Origin: Chaetoderma sp. LZ-2023a
Taxonomy: Eukaryota; Mollusca; Caudofoveata; Chaetodermatida; Chaetodermatidae
Direction of reading: 5' to 3'
Assembly (NCBI GenBank): GCA_034401795.1
Contig: CM067372.1
Span: 13,650,940 to 13,714,939, forward strand
Length of the DNA stretch: 64,000 bases
The translations under genes were made by a program, and so were the position numbers. The notes under the pieces are model-generated. The model was not told where the DNA came from. It saw nothing but the letters and a program-made list of their open reading frames with translations, and ran no database searches. Shown here piece by piece: positions 47,080 through 56,160 of the stretch. The first letter of the stretch is position 1. Each line of letters opens with the position of its first letter.

Positions 47080-49527
47080 CGAGGTGAGGATGCCGAACAA
47101 AGATACCACAAGACAGTACTGAGAGAGGAGAAGCTGAGAGTGTCTGGATGCACGCTTGTGGTACAGTGGGAGTGCTGTATAAAACGCTGTCCAAGCGTCC
47201 CTAAACGAGTTCGGACTGTCCCATACCCACACTTCATAGTTTACATCTTCGAAGCACTCCTAGATGGTATCAAGACTCATCCTACGGAGACTCACGATCG
47301 AGAGTACTCACATACCTATCTCTGTGTCAGTTGGCTGCTCCTTAGAGGGCGCCACGAGTGAGCCCACTCACCTCTGCAATCCTGACCCCAAATAAATGAT
47401 CAGAGAGTTCATGCGGGTGATCCAACGGCGAGCATCTCTAATCTGGACACGGGTTAGGGCACAGTACATACCGACAGACCTGGACAAGCTCCCAAAGCAA
47501 CAGCAGCGACTGAACAACGAGTGGTGTGACCAAGTACCTGTACTGGGGTTCAACTCTGGGCGGTATGACCTGAACCTCATCAAGAAGTACTTTGTCGATG
47601 AGCTGACTGACAGTACAAGTACAGTGAAAGTCGCCAAGAAGGCTAGTCAGACCATGTTCCTCATAACACCTGAGCTACGGTTTCTCCATGTGCTTAACTA
47701 CCTCGGCCCAGGAGTCTCGTACGAGGTATGGGTCAAAGCTTACGGATGTACACAGCAGAAGAGCTGGCTCCCATATGAATGGTTTAACACACATGAGAAG
47801 CTCAACTATCCAGGGCTTCCTGACTACTCAGCATGGACATCTAAGCTCAAGGGTGGCTACCTCTTGACGCGAACAGAGTGGGAACAATGTAACCAGACAT
47901 TCAACAAGCACGGAATACGGACATTCGCTGACTGGCTGCGATACTACAACCTAGATGTCAGTCCATTCATCGAAGCCCTAGAGCGGATGCGGGAGTTCTA
48001 CACAGAACGAGAAATAGACATCCTCAAAGACGCGGTGTCTCTCCCAGGTGTGTCACTGCAGTACGTCCTACGTGGAACCACTCAGCACATGCCGGATGTT
48101 AGCCTCTACTCTCCGGGCAAGGAGGCCTATGAGATGCTGAAGGACGCGGTTGTTGGATGGCCCAGCATCGTGTTCACCAGATACCACGAGGCAGGTGTGA
48201 CACGCATCCGCCAGAGTGAGCGTGTCTGCCAACCTCTACTCGGCTACGACGCAAATGCTCTGTACCTGTCAACGATGGCCAAAGAGATGCCATATGGTAA
48301 GGAGACAGAGCGCTGTTGGTCCGGTGCCAGTGGTGTAGCCTGCTTTAAGTAGATGCTCCTAGCAGACTGCTGGTTTGGATTTGCTGAGGTTGATATAGAG
48401 GTCCCTAAGGCTCTGTGGGCAAAGTTCGAGGAAATGCCCCCGCTCTTCTATAACCGCGAGATCCCAGTAGAGGCCATCTCTTCTGAGATGCAGGCATATC
48501 TAGAGCGTACAGGGCGGAAGCGACCCACCACCCAGAAGCTGGTCGGCGCCCTCTCTGGCAAGAAGCGGCTGCTGTACGCACTGACACTCAAGTAGTATAT
48601 AACCCATGGCCTGGAGATCACTGCTGTATAGCGCACCATAGACTATGAGGCCAAGCGCCCATTCGAGTGGTTCGTGGAGAATGTTACAGAGGCCCGCCGC
48701 TCGGGAGATGTAGATAAGAGCAAAGCGCTCTTGGCAGATCTCTTCAAACTCCTCGGCAACAGTGCCTACGGGAAGCTCATCGAGGCCCTAGAACGCCATA
48801 GCAACACCAGCTTCACGAAGGATGAATGTGTGGTAGACAAGGCCCTGCGTAGTGCATGGTTCGAAGATCTTGAGATCGGTGAGTCATAAGAGCTCCAGAG
48901 TCGCAGGCCGAGAATCCCTATTCGAAGGCCCTTCCAGGTGGGGATAGCCGTTTATGAGCTCACGAAGCTGCGAATGCTGGAGTTCTACTATGACTTCCTC
49001 GATCGCTACGTAGCTCGTGACAGCTTTGAGTACCTGCAGATGAACACTGACTCCGCATATATCACTATAGCAGGCTCCAACCTCGACGACGTCATTCGCC
49101 CTGAGATGCGAGCAGAGTACCAGGCTCATAAGCGGGACTGGCTAGCTTGGGACAAATGGTGTGGACAGACTCCGGGACCATTCAAGCTCAAGTTTGAAGG
49201 CTCTCGTGGCATCGCTCTTTCCTACAAATGCTACTACGTGGAGAGCGCAGCTGCAAGTAAGTGCTCGGCTAAGGGAATGTCAAAGCGTCAGAATGAGGTC
49301 TCTTGGCAGAGGTTCTACAGTTCCCTACATGGCGGGGTGGACAGAGCTAAAAACCGAGGCCTACGCATGCGCAACCAGTGTATGGTGACGTATGCGCAGG
49401 AAAAACTCGGACTCCGCTTACTATGATAAGCGCCATGTGCTGCAAGATAGGGCCCATACCGAGCCCATCGAGTATCATGTTAGCACCCTAGGGGATGGTA
49501 GCTGTGTGTCTTCATGGACTAGCTGAA
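47080..49527 (+). pseudogene. Protein-primed family B DNA polymerase (pPolB), broken
   Basis: The main part is a single frame. It carries an exonuclease motif (VLGFNSGRYDLNLI), the conserved YYNLDVSPFIEALE, polymerase motif A (LGYDANALYLSTM), motif B (LLGNSAYGKLIE) and motif C (YLQMNTDSAYIT). In-frame stops lie at 47393-47395, 48350-48352, 48593-48595, 48629-48631 and 48887-48889, so it cannot be translated whole. Motif C has Asn (49043-49045) where DTDS is expected, removing a catalytic aspartate. The N-terminus upstream of 47396 is frameshifted, and the last ~40 codons (from 49407; YYDKRHVLQD and HTEPIEYH) are in another frame. Family role: protein-primed replication of the linear element. 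Confidence 0.88.
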
Positions 49528-49576
49528 GCTCTTCTGCGACAAATAGTCGCCTAGGCACTCCGTGCTAGCATGCCAG

Positions 49577-50693
49577 CTAGTACAGTGTAGGCCGCCCCTC
49601 CACCTCCACATACCTGTCAAGCCTGTGAATATCTATCGACCTGTTAGGATCTGTTGCACGCCATCGACCACCTTTCAGCTCACCAGGGTCATACAGGTAC
49701 CGAACCAGAGCATCAGGTGGTAGGCAGGTGGTAGGCACTCCTCTCCCCAGTGACCAGCAGAGTGTCTGATAGCCTCTACCGGCTTCTTCCCGATTAGCCT
49801 AGTAACCTTGGCATTGGATCTCTCCACCACAGTAGGCAGCCCTCTCACCCATACTCTAGAACGTTCACTCGGCACGGCCATTTCTTGGGCGTATTGGTGT
49901 GGGAACAGTCTCTCTGCCAGTGTCTGATTCCACCGCTCAACGATAGCCTGGGTAGCCTGGGTACGGTGATGCCGTACCTCGCCTCGCCTAACTGCCACAC
50001 CGTGTTTCCGCATGAGTGCTGCAGTCTCACCTCTGAACTCCTTACCCTCATCCACCTGCAACAATTCCACTGGAGGGGATTTTCCGAAGCCTCGTAGACA
50101 CCCTGGAATGCCTGGGCCACCTGACCAGCTGACTTGTCTGTGAGGGGTACTGCAGCCTTGTACCTGCTGGCGACATTGACGATGGTGAGGGCATACTTGT
50201 ATGTCTTACGACCAACCGACTCATGTGGAAGGAATAGAACATCTGCCTGGTGAACTCTGTTCGGGACAGTTTCCTCGAAATGGGCATGCCTGATGTGCCG
50301 TGGACGAGGTCTGTATATCTGCCACATCGCCTGGTGGCTGAGCCACTGGCTAACTGTCTCCAATGTGAAGTTGTGGCCCTTGCGACGTGCAGCCTCGAGT
50401 AGTTGAGCGGGCTCACGGTAATATCCATCAGGCTGATAGTAGAGTTCCTCAAGAAAGACGGTTGATAAACTCCCAGATTTCATCACTGACGTCCACTCCC
50501 GTCCTGTCACGCATGGCCTGGGTGAACTCTAACCAGACGAACAGACTGCCGTCATTCATTCGACCATCACTGAAGACCTCCTCAAACACCTCTGTACTCT
50601 GGCGTCTAATCTCTGCTGGATCCTCACTGAACAGTAGTTTATCGACCAACCCTCGGAAGGTAAGGGCCTTGACCAGTCGTACAGAGATGCCAT
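49577..50693 (-). pseudogene. Retroviral-type integrase (Polinton INT), frameshifted
   Basis: It reads right to left. The N-terminal segment includes LVDKLLFSEDPAEIRRQS, then after a shift FLEELYYQPDGYYREPAQLL. The DDE core has Asp in HQADVLFLP (~50242), Asp in LQVDEGKEF (~50052) and Glu in AIVERWNQTLAERL (~49936), with 37 residues between the last two. A 9-bp GGTAGCCTG duplication just before the Glu adds three residues. Shifts lie near 50455, 50070 and 49710, and the C-terminus (YDPGELKGGRW..DPNRS) ends at 49577. The ATG at 50693 follows a TTTAAGC box. Family role: integration of the element into host DNA. Confidence 0.85.
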
Positions 50694-50695
50694 CC

Positions 50696-51130
50696 TTATA
50701 TAGTACAGCTTAAATGTTCGGCAGCCCAGATGGCCGCAAGCGCTATGGCAACATACGGTAGACAAGGGCCAGCGACTCCGAAAAACGTACCTACTCCTGA
50801 GGCGATGGCTGGTATGGCTTCGGAAATCTTCTCCACCCCATGGAGAGCATTGTTGGCAATCTTGCGGACCGTCTCGCCAGCCTTCGTTGTGAACAGAGCG
50901 ATCGGAGCCCCAACTGCTGCCAGTGGACCGATAGAACCTTTTATGTAAGTGCGATAGATTCCTTTCGCTCTGTGTACTAGCTTGCAGGATTCAGGCGCGG
51001 TCTCCGCTACATCATTATACTCACCCGCGGTCTCTGCTACATCGTAGTCATCTGCATCATAATCCTCCTCATCATAGTCCTCGTCATCTATATCCTCGAC
51101 TGGATCTTCATAAGCCTCTGGTTCATACAT
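50696..51130 (-). CDS. Acidic-headed membrane protein of the Polinton (unknown)
   Basis: A 144-codon intact frame. The first ~50 residues are very acidic (DIDDEDYDEEDYDADDYD) with a repeated VAETA phrase. Residues ~65-140 are hydrophobic, with two likely membrane helices (IGPLAAVGAPIALF and LPYVAIALAAIWAAEHL). The stop overlaps the promoter-like region of the integrase gene, and the start shares a divergent box with the gene at 51182. I do not recognise the family. A virion or membrane role is only inference. Confidence 0.7.
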   Translation of the reverse strand: MYEPEAYEDPVEDIDDEDYDEEDYDADDYDVAETAGEYNDVAETAPESCKLVHRAKGIYRTYIKGSIGPLAAVGAPIALFTTKAGETVRKIANNALHGVEKISEAIPAIASGVGTFFGVAGPCLPYVAIALAAIWAAEHLSCTI

Positions 51131-51160
51131 ATCCGTCGCTGGGGGACAGCTATATATTAG

Positions 51161-51168
51161 CTTTAAAC
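51161..51168. promoter_or_regulatory. CTTTAAAC box between divergent genes 51130(-) and 51182(+)
   Basis: CTTTAAAC lies 13 bases before the + ATG (after CTATAG) and about 30 before the - ATG, beside TATATATTA. It fits the box seen before most genes of the element. Confidence 0.5.
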
Positions 51169-51181
51169 TGTAGTCTATAGC

Positions 51182-51559
51182 ATGGCATCCGCAATCTTGA
51201 ATGCGGGCGTGTTTGCCTTAGCGAACTGGAGACTCAGCTTCGCCGACAAGAAGGCAGCAGAGGTCGAGTGTGAGCGTCATAACCAGGCGATGGAGAAGCT
51301 GTCTAAGGAGAAGTTTGAGTACAGCAAAGCCCTCGAGCATATGCGCCAGAGGGAGGCACGCCGATGCCAACTCCGAGCTCAGGCCACCCAGAGCCTCAAA
51401 GAGGCAGATGAGGGTTGATGAGTACAACGAGGCTGAAAGATATCTGAGCCAACGCTCGACTATGAAGCATCTACAGGTCAGAAGACAGCAGAGCTTATAG
51501 TAGTGGTGGCAGCTGCAGCGGTGACGACAGGAGTTGTGCTCTACGCACGCTCAAGCTGA
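51182..51559 (+). pseudogene. Coiled-coil protein with C-terminal membrane helix (unknown), frameshifted
   Basis: The ATG follows TTTAAAC and CTATAG. Residues 1-78 are open: a short hydrophobic start (MASAILNAGVFALANW), then charged helix (AAEVECERHNQAMEKLSKEK). Near 51405 the reading shifts (MRVDEYNEAERYLSQR) and shifts back near 51440 to end QKTAELIVVVAAAAVTTGVV plus LYARSS, a clear membrane segment. The compensating shifts suggest a gene recently damaged by indels. Family not recognised. Confidence 0.5.
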
Positions 51560-52526
51560 ATACCTGATGTGTTCGACACGCATAACGTAGCATAGCCAAA
51601 GTAAAGTACCGTCACACCTAATGAGCGAGTCCCAGCTATGAGGTTTCTGATGTTGAAGCTGAGCCGGTTGCCCTGATTAGGTGGGATGTTCCTGCCCCCA
51701 AGGTGGTGACGGCCCTCGAGTGCTGACTCGAGGTCATCGCTTCCACTGGTTAGTCGCAGAAGTGCATATGACTTAGTTCTCTGTCTGTAGAGTTGGCAGT
51801 CAGCCAGCTCGCGTACCTCACCAAGAACATTGGTCCCAGCAACCACAAGCTTGAAGTCATCTAGCTTATCCATCTGCTGGATGGCTCCTCCCTTCTGAAC
51901 CAGGACCGCAACAGCGACACAGTTCGATGCACCACGATGCAATGTCAGCTCTACCCGTTGGTTAGCTGTGGCTTGGACCTGCTGGTGTTCTCGCTCCACA
52001 TGCACGATCCGCTGTCTGGAACCCGTTCGCCTCGGTTCCTGGTCATTCTCGTCATGCTATACATGAAGTCTTGGAGCATTCATCGTCGCATCTGCAAGCT
52101 GCTCAGTGTACACCCGGAGGAACAGCCTATCCTGCATGGCAGCCGGATTCACGTGTGTGTTAAGAGTGGAACTGCCACAGGCTTCTCGACACCTGCCCGT
52201 AGTTCGAATTCCGTGAACCCCTCATTGCACCCCACAGCGTAGTACCCATTTCCCTTCGCATAGAAGGTTGGTCCATGAGCCAGCGGACCTAGGACTCGGT
52301 ACTCATCATTCACATAGGTGGTGTCCACAGTGAACTTGAGTGTCATGCTCTTGATCTCGTGGATCTGTGCCGAGATTGCAAAGTCAATGTACTTGCCAGC
52401 AGCGGACAATGGGTTCTCATCATGTATACTGGGTCGAATGACTGTCAGGCAGTCCTTCCGAGGATCAGTGCAGTGCGATGTCGCGGGTTCAATGGCCCCA
52501 TCTGGATGTTGCACATACTGTAGCAT
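51541..52526 (-). pseudogene. Candidate minor capsid (penton-like) protein, frameshifted
   Basis: I start it at 52526, where CTTAAAC abuts ATG (MLQYVQHPDGAIEP), although the frame is open from 52763. It reads as beta-rich sequence (MTLKFTVDTTYVNDEYRVLG, FYAKGNGYYAVGCNEGFTEF). There is a shift between about 52150 and 52005, followed by VELTLHRGASNCVAVAVLVQ to SLGVTVLYFGYATLCV. Total length would be about 328 residues, near the size of single-jelly-roll penton proteins of related viruses. The assignment rests on length, composition and element context, with no diagnostic motif. Confidence 0.4.
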
Positions 52527-52558
52527 GTTTAAGGTCTGGGTATATAGAGGGGTTAAAC
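52527..52558. promoter_or_regulatory. Paired boxes between divergent genes 52526(-) and 52566(+)
   Basis: GTTTAAG touches the - ATG and GGTTAAAC lies 7 bases before the + ATG, with TATATA between them. This is a compact bidirectional control region. Confidence 0.5.
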
Positions 52559-52565
52559 GGCTGCC

Positions 52566-53414
52566 ATGTTTGTTAAAGTTCTCCAGCAGATTGTCTATAG
52601 GCAGCAGGACAAGTCGGCATGACAGCCACGGCGTGCACTGTCCCACTGTGACAGGGTCTGAGGATTGCTTCGTGACATCAACATTATCCACGAGCGAGCC
52701 AAGGTCACACCTCTGTCTGATGCGGAGATACTGGCCGCCATAGGCGAAGGAGCGCCAGCTCATAGTACAAAAGAACTCCTGACTCGGATACTCTACCGGA
52801 AGTTTGACAGCACCCAGGGCAGGACACTAGACCTACCTGTGGCCCAAACCAACAGTCCTGTTATTCTAGCTCTCCAAAAGGCGAGGGTTGACCCCAAAGA
52901 TCTACTAATGGTCGGGAAATGGGGTGCCGTATTTAGCCTCCATAGCCAGGAAGAGCGAGAGATGCTGAGTGGCCTCCAGTCTGGAGAAAATAACTACTTC
53001 AGGGAGGAGGTCAATGCCGCTGTAGCGGAGAGCCATGACACCGGTCATGCAGAAGGTACTCAGGAGGGGTTCACTGTTGGCCGCAAGGAGGCTGTTGAGC
53101 ACATCTTCAACGAAGAAGGGCGCAGGAGATTGGCCAGTGATCTGGCAACATTTCTGAAATTCCCAGATAACTACCAGGACTACCTCATCAAATCCACTCG
53201 CAAGTCAGATGCTAGTCACGCATGGACAAAGTGGATCTTCCGTGAGAAGTTCCAGAAGAAGAGAGTCCTACCATCTGACGCTCAGTGGATAGAGTTTAAG
53301 CAACAGGCTTCTGATGAAGTTCCTGAAGCTTCTGACGAAGTTCCTCAAGCATCTGGCAAACTAGCAGAGACCGCAGATGAAGTAGCAGAGACCGCGCAGC
53401 CTTCTGATGAATGA
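52566..53414 (+). pseudogene. Polinton protein of unknown function, two in-frame TGA stops near the start
   Basis: The ATG at 52566 (MFVKVLQQIVYRQQDKSA) follows GGTTAAACGGCTGCC. In-frame TGA codons near 52620 and at 52659-52661 interrupt the first 32 codons. After them a 249-codon frame is open: helical, charged, with SPVILALQKARVDPKDLL, GENNYFREEVNAAVAES and a C-terminal repeat of (E/Q)ASDEVP. The body is well preserved, so the stops are probably recent, or translation starts later at a non-obvious codon. No family recognised. Confidence 0.6.
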
Positions 53415-53442
53415 AAAAAGTTGCGGCAGCTGCGACAGTCTG

Positions 53443-54105
53443 TCAGCGATGATGCGTAGAGCAGGATAGTTTCCTGGCTGGATTCAGCTTGTAGGTGAAG
53501 GTCTGTGCCTTTTCCAGAGATGGCTTGAAGTGTGACAGCTCACCTGTCTCCTTGTTGCTGAAGATGAAGCAGTACAGCTCAGCTGCCCTCTGTACACCTG
53601 CGATAAAGTCCCCTTTGGTCTCCTTGAGGGTTAGCCTGTCATATATGGTCTCGCGCAGGGCATGTCCACACTTGGAGCTGAAGTATAGCAACCGGGCATT
53701 GTGGCGGATGTCTGGCGAGATCTCGCGGGTGTACTTCTGAAAGAGGATGAAGACAGTTATCTTTGAATGCCGGATGCGCCTGGTGATGTTGCTGAGGTAG
53801 GTGACTGTCTTATGGTCCATTGCAGGGTCATCGATAACTAGAACAAGTGGTTCTGTCAGTCAGGCTGCCAGCAGCTTCTACATCAGTGCTTGCAGGTTCT
53901 GTGTCTTGGTGATTGGGCCATTGTACCATTGATCATTACGGTCAACCGCCTCAGCGGCGGAGTCAGACACCAGAAGGATGTATTGAGAGTGTAGATGTTC
54001 GGCCAAGAGAGCCCGCAGCAAGATGTTTTTCCCGTGTCCTGACGGGCCAATGATCAGCACCACCTGGCCAGCATCGGCCGGCCTACTGTCAAATGGTACA
54101 GACAT
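53443..54105 (-). pseudogene. Packaging ATPase (FtsK/HerA-like), broken
   Basis: The start codon at 54105 overlaps the end of the upstream gene by 17 bases. Walker A is LIIGPSGHGKN (~54027); the residue after Lys is Asn instead of Thr/Ser. Walker B is LVIDDP (~53830). Then follows TVFILFQKYTREISPDIRHN, typical of genome-packaging ATPases of Polintons and related viruses. TAG at 53878-53880 and a TGA 15 bases later in the same frame separate the two halves. Family role: DNA translocation into capsids. Confidence 0.78.
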
Positions 54106-54361
54106 GCGTGCGGAGGATGGTTAGCACTTGGTCGGCGTTAGACTCGTCTATATCTGGGAGGCTAAACGGCAGTACTTCCTGCACCAGCTCTTTCGCCTGC
54201 AGAGCTGGGAATCTGGCACCTCCGGCGGATACGAAGGATGCGATGGAGGCGTCAAGCATGAAATCCCAGCAGCAGCTGAGAAGATAGCATAGAGGGCCTG
54301 TGTCAGCACCCACGGTGTCTAGCACATCCAGTATCTGTATGATACATGCACGGGAAGCCAT
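54089..54361 (-). CDS. Small Polinton protein, 90 residues (unknown)
   Basis: An intact frame beginning MASRACIIQILDVLDTV, preceded by GTTTAAG and ending inside the ATPase start. It is mixed helical with a cysteine pair (LSCCWDF). Its tight coupling to the ATPase suggests joint expression. Family not recognised. Confidence 0.6.
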   Translation of the reverse strand: MASRACIIQILDVLDTVGADTGPLCYLLSCCWDFMLDASIASFVSAGGARFPALQAKELVQEVLPFSLPDIDESNADQVLTILRTHVCTI

Positions 54362-54363
54362 GA

Positions 54364-54875
54364 CTATCCTGTGGTCTTAAACGGCAAACCAAAGCACCCT
54401 GACTTCTTCACCTCTGGTAGCTGGAGGCTGGCGGTAGCACCTGTTTTGCCATCGACAGTGATATGGCTCAGGCTGAGGTTGCCTACTCTGAGATTCTCTC
54501 CATCCTGTTGGAATGAGCTCCGTGGTTTCAGGAGATCCTTAACCAGGTCTTGTGCATAGGACTCGGACATAACCTTGATGGCACCAGCCTCATCGACTTC
54601 GAGCATACCTCGCATCGTTGCCCTGTCTTTGATGCTCATCCCCTTGTATACAGTCTTGGCCTTGTTAATGGCCAATTTTCCTACCGTATCAGTGTTCCCG
54701 ATGAGATCTCGGGCTGGGATGGTACCTCGGATCTCCCGCGGGTCTCCCTTCTCATCGAAGTCTAGGAAGGAGATAGGGGCAACAGTGTCCTCTGAACCTC
54801 CCACTGTATGACCTCACCCAAATGAGCAAGATCGCATAGCTCTTTGCTTTCTAGGTCTGTGAGTGACAGAGTCAT
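54364..54875 (-). pseudogene. Polinton protein of unknown function, one frameshift
   Basis: The start at 54875 (MTLSLTDLESKELCDLAHLG) follows GTTTAAGCC and TATATAG. A one-base shift near 54805 moves to the long frame VAPISFLDFDEKGDPREIRG, which runs to GCFGLPFKTTG. It is mixed alpha/beta with a Lys-rich middle (KLAINKAKTVYKG). Total about 170 residues. I do not recognise it. Confidence 0.58.
54375..54382 (-). promoter_or_regulatory. GTTTAAGA box upstream of gene at 54361(-)
   Basis: On the minus strand GTTTAAGACCACAGGATAGTC runs into ATG. The box overlaps the last codons of the preceding gene, whose TAG stop lies within it. Confidence 0.5.
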
Positions 54876-54880
54876 AGTGC

Positions 54881-54899
54881 TATATACACGGCTTAAACC
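54881..54899 (-). promoter_or_regulatory. GTTTAAGCC plus TATATAG upstream of 54875(-)
   Basis: Minus strand: GTTTAAGCC, a short spacer, TATATAG, five bases, ATG. The clearest example of the two-part arrangement. Confidence 0.55.
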
Positions 54900-54905
54900 T
54901 ATTAG

Positions 54906-55146
54906 TCATACCCCCAGTGAAATAGTTGGGCATAGGAGGACCACGCAGTCGGCCAAGGGAATAGGTACTGAACAGTGCTCAGGGTACTGGCCCTCTTTGC
55001 AGGGGCATGCCTTGTGGGCGGTCCACCATTCCCGGGCATTGGTGATCCTCAGTCAGCGTGCTCAACTATGGGCTACACACCGCCCTCTGGCACGCCATGC
55101 CGCATATGCTGCAGGGGTCGCGTGATCCATCTCTCACTATTCAGAG
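54906..55146 (+). other. Possible degraded secreted-protein gene
   Basis: A + frame (54975-55163) reads VLRVLALFAGACLVGGPPFP, signal-peptide-like, followed by a Cys-rich tail (CSTMG, CRICC). It has no ATG and stops lie upstream, so it is at best a remnant, possibly related in kind to the gene at 60112. The interval holds no other gene candidate. Confidence 0.25.
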
Positions 55147-55149
55147 GGG

Positions 55150-55551
55150 TTAAACGTAGGTGACGATGATCTCAGCCATTGCACTCATTGCTAGCCCTAG
55201 AACCGCGGCCTCCATTAGTGTAACACGTTCACCCATGATCTTGGCGGCAACAGTGTAGGATGGTCCACTGAGGGCGATCTTTGGGATGGGGTGAGTTATT
55301 CTGAGACAGTGCCTGGCCACCCCACTCACCAGTGTAGCAGGGACAGCCGCAGTGGCGACAGGAAGAACCTCATTTCCCCCTGTCATCTTCACCACGGCCA
55401 CATTCGCCGCCACGTTACTGGCGACATGGACTGCCAGCGGTTTTGCTTTGGTCAGTAACCTCTGTGTCTTGGTTCGCAGCAGGTTCTCCACCTTCTGAAG
55501 ACTCACCGGGCTCTCGGACAGTTGCTTCACGATCTGTACCATTGACATCAT
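55150..55551 (-). CDS. Hydrophobic Polinton protein, 133 residues (unknown)
   Basis: An intact frame; starts are possible at 55551 or 55548, just after GCTTAAACA. The basic helical N-terminus (VENLLRTKTQRLLTKAKP) is followed by Ala/Val-rich hydrophobic stretches (VLPVATAAVPATLVSGVA) and a final membrane-like helix (LMEAAVLGLAMSAMAEIIVT). Its stop codon forms part of a GTTTAAC box. Family not recognised. Confidence 0.65.
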   Translation of the reverse strand: MMSMVQIVKQLSESPVSLQKVENLLRTKTQRLLTKAKPLAVHVASNVAANVAVVKMTGGNEVLPVATAAVPATLVSGVARHCLRITHPIPKIALSGPSYTVAAKIMGERVTLMEAAVLGLAMSAMAEIIVTYV

Positions 55552-55669
55552 TGTTTAAGCACTGAGTATACAACGCTGTTAAATGTCTGCGTCCCCTGTC
55601 GAGAGAGCTAATACGAGCTTCCCAGTCTGCATCTGCCAGGTGACCGGGTTGGTACTCAGGAATATTCAT
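55415..55669 (-). CDS. Small Polinton protein (MNIPEY), overlapping the next gene
   Basis: 84 codons starting MNIPEYQPGHLADADWEARI after GTTTAAGATGTCTCAATAG. The frame runs about 45 codons into the gene that starts at 55551; its last part may be read-through after loss of an original stop. The opening residues and the upstream box are the main support. Confidence 0.4.
   Translation of the reverse strand: MNIPEYQPGHLADADWEARISSLDRGRRHLTALYTQCLNNDVNGTDREATVREPGESSEGGEPAANQDTEVTDQSKTAGSPCRQ
55553..55560 (-). promoter_or_regulatory. GCTTAAAC box abutting ATG 55551(-)
   Basis: On the minus strand GCTTAAAC is followed by one base and ATGATG, the shortest spacing of the series. Confidence 0.45.
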
Positions 55670-55683
55670 CTCTCTATTGAGAC

Positions 55684-55692
55684 ATCTTAAAC
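55684..55692. promoter_or_regulatory. Shared box between divergent genes 55669(-) and 55693(+)
   Basis: ATCTTAAAC touches the + ATG; on the other strand it reads GTTTAAGAT, 14 bases from the - ATG. Confidence 0.5.
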
Positions 55693-56160
55693 ATGTCCGG
55701 GCTCACGCTATGCGAGAAGTACTATGAGGTCTTCCGGAGGGATTTGAAGGACTACAAGAAGAAGAAGACACCAGATGAGCTCGCTCAGCCCTCCGGTGCT
55801 GAGCTGACAGAGGAGCTGACAGCTGTGAAGCTCTATCTAGGATTTGGTACGGGGCAGATCTGCTTCCTTGAATACCTTATCATGGGCGGGAGTATCATCG
55901 AGCAGCTCCTGCGAGCTAAAGGTTTCTGCAAGGATCGGGAGTATCTGTCAGATGTGTTCCAGCAGTTGCAGACCTCCATGACCTCACCTGACTCAGAGCT
56001 GAACAAGGCTCTGCGATACTACAAGCTGGAAAAAGGATGCGCTGTGGAACCATCCAGCCTTTGCATGTGCATGTTGGCAGCGTGTATAGGGGCTGTAGGG
56101 CAGGCCAAGCTGGTTCAGTGTCTCACCGTGGTCCCCACTGCTACTGGACTAGTCTTGTAG
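55693..56160 (+). CDS. Polinton protein, 155 residues (unknown)
   Basis: An intact frame from MSGLTLCEKYYEVFRRDLKD to TATGLVL. The N-terminus is Lys-rich (KDYKKKKTPDELA); the middle contains LYLGFGTGQICFLEYLIMGG; a Cys-rich hydrophobic segment (SLCMCMLAACIGAVGQA) lies near the C-terminus. ATG directly follows CTTAAAC. It converges with the gene on the minus strand at 56149. Family not recognised. Confidence 0.68.
   Translation: MSGLTLCEKYYEVFRRDLKDYKKKKTPDELAQPSGAELTEELTAVKLYLGFGTGQICFLEYLIMGGSIIEQLLRAKGFCKDREYLSDVFQQLQTSMTSPDSELNKALRYYKLEKGCAVEPSSLCMCMLAACIGAVGQAKLVQCLTVVPTATGLVL

Noticed and set aside
46906..47232. 108-residue minus-strand protein left of the polymerase
   Set aside because: No motif, no upstream GTTTAA box, and overlap with the damaged polymerase N-terminus; treated as a probable shadow.
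47396..48889. Reassigned TAG codon in the polymerase
   Set aside because: Three of five in-frame stops are TAG, but TAA also occurs in the same frame and frameshifts are present, so ordinary decay is the better explanation.
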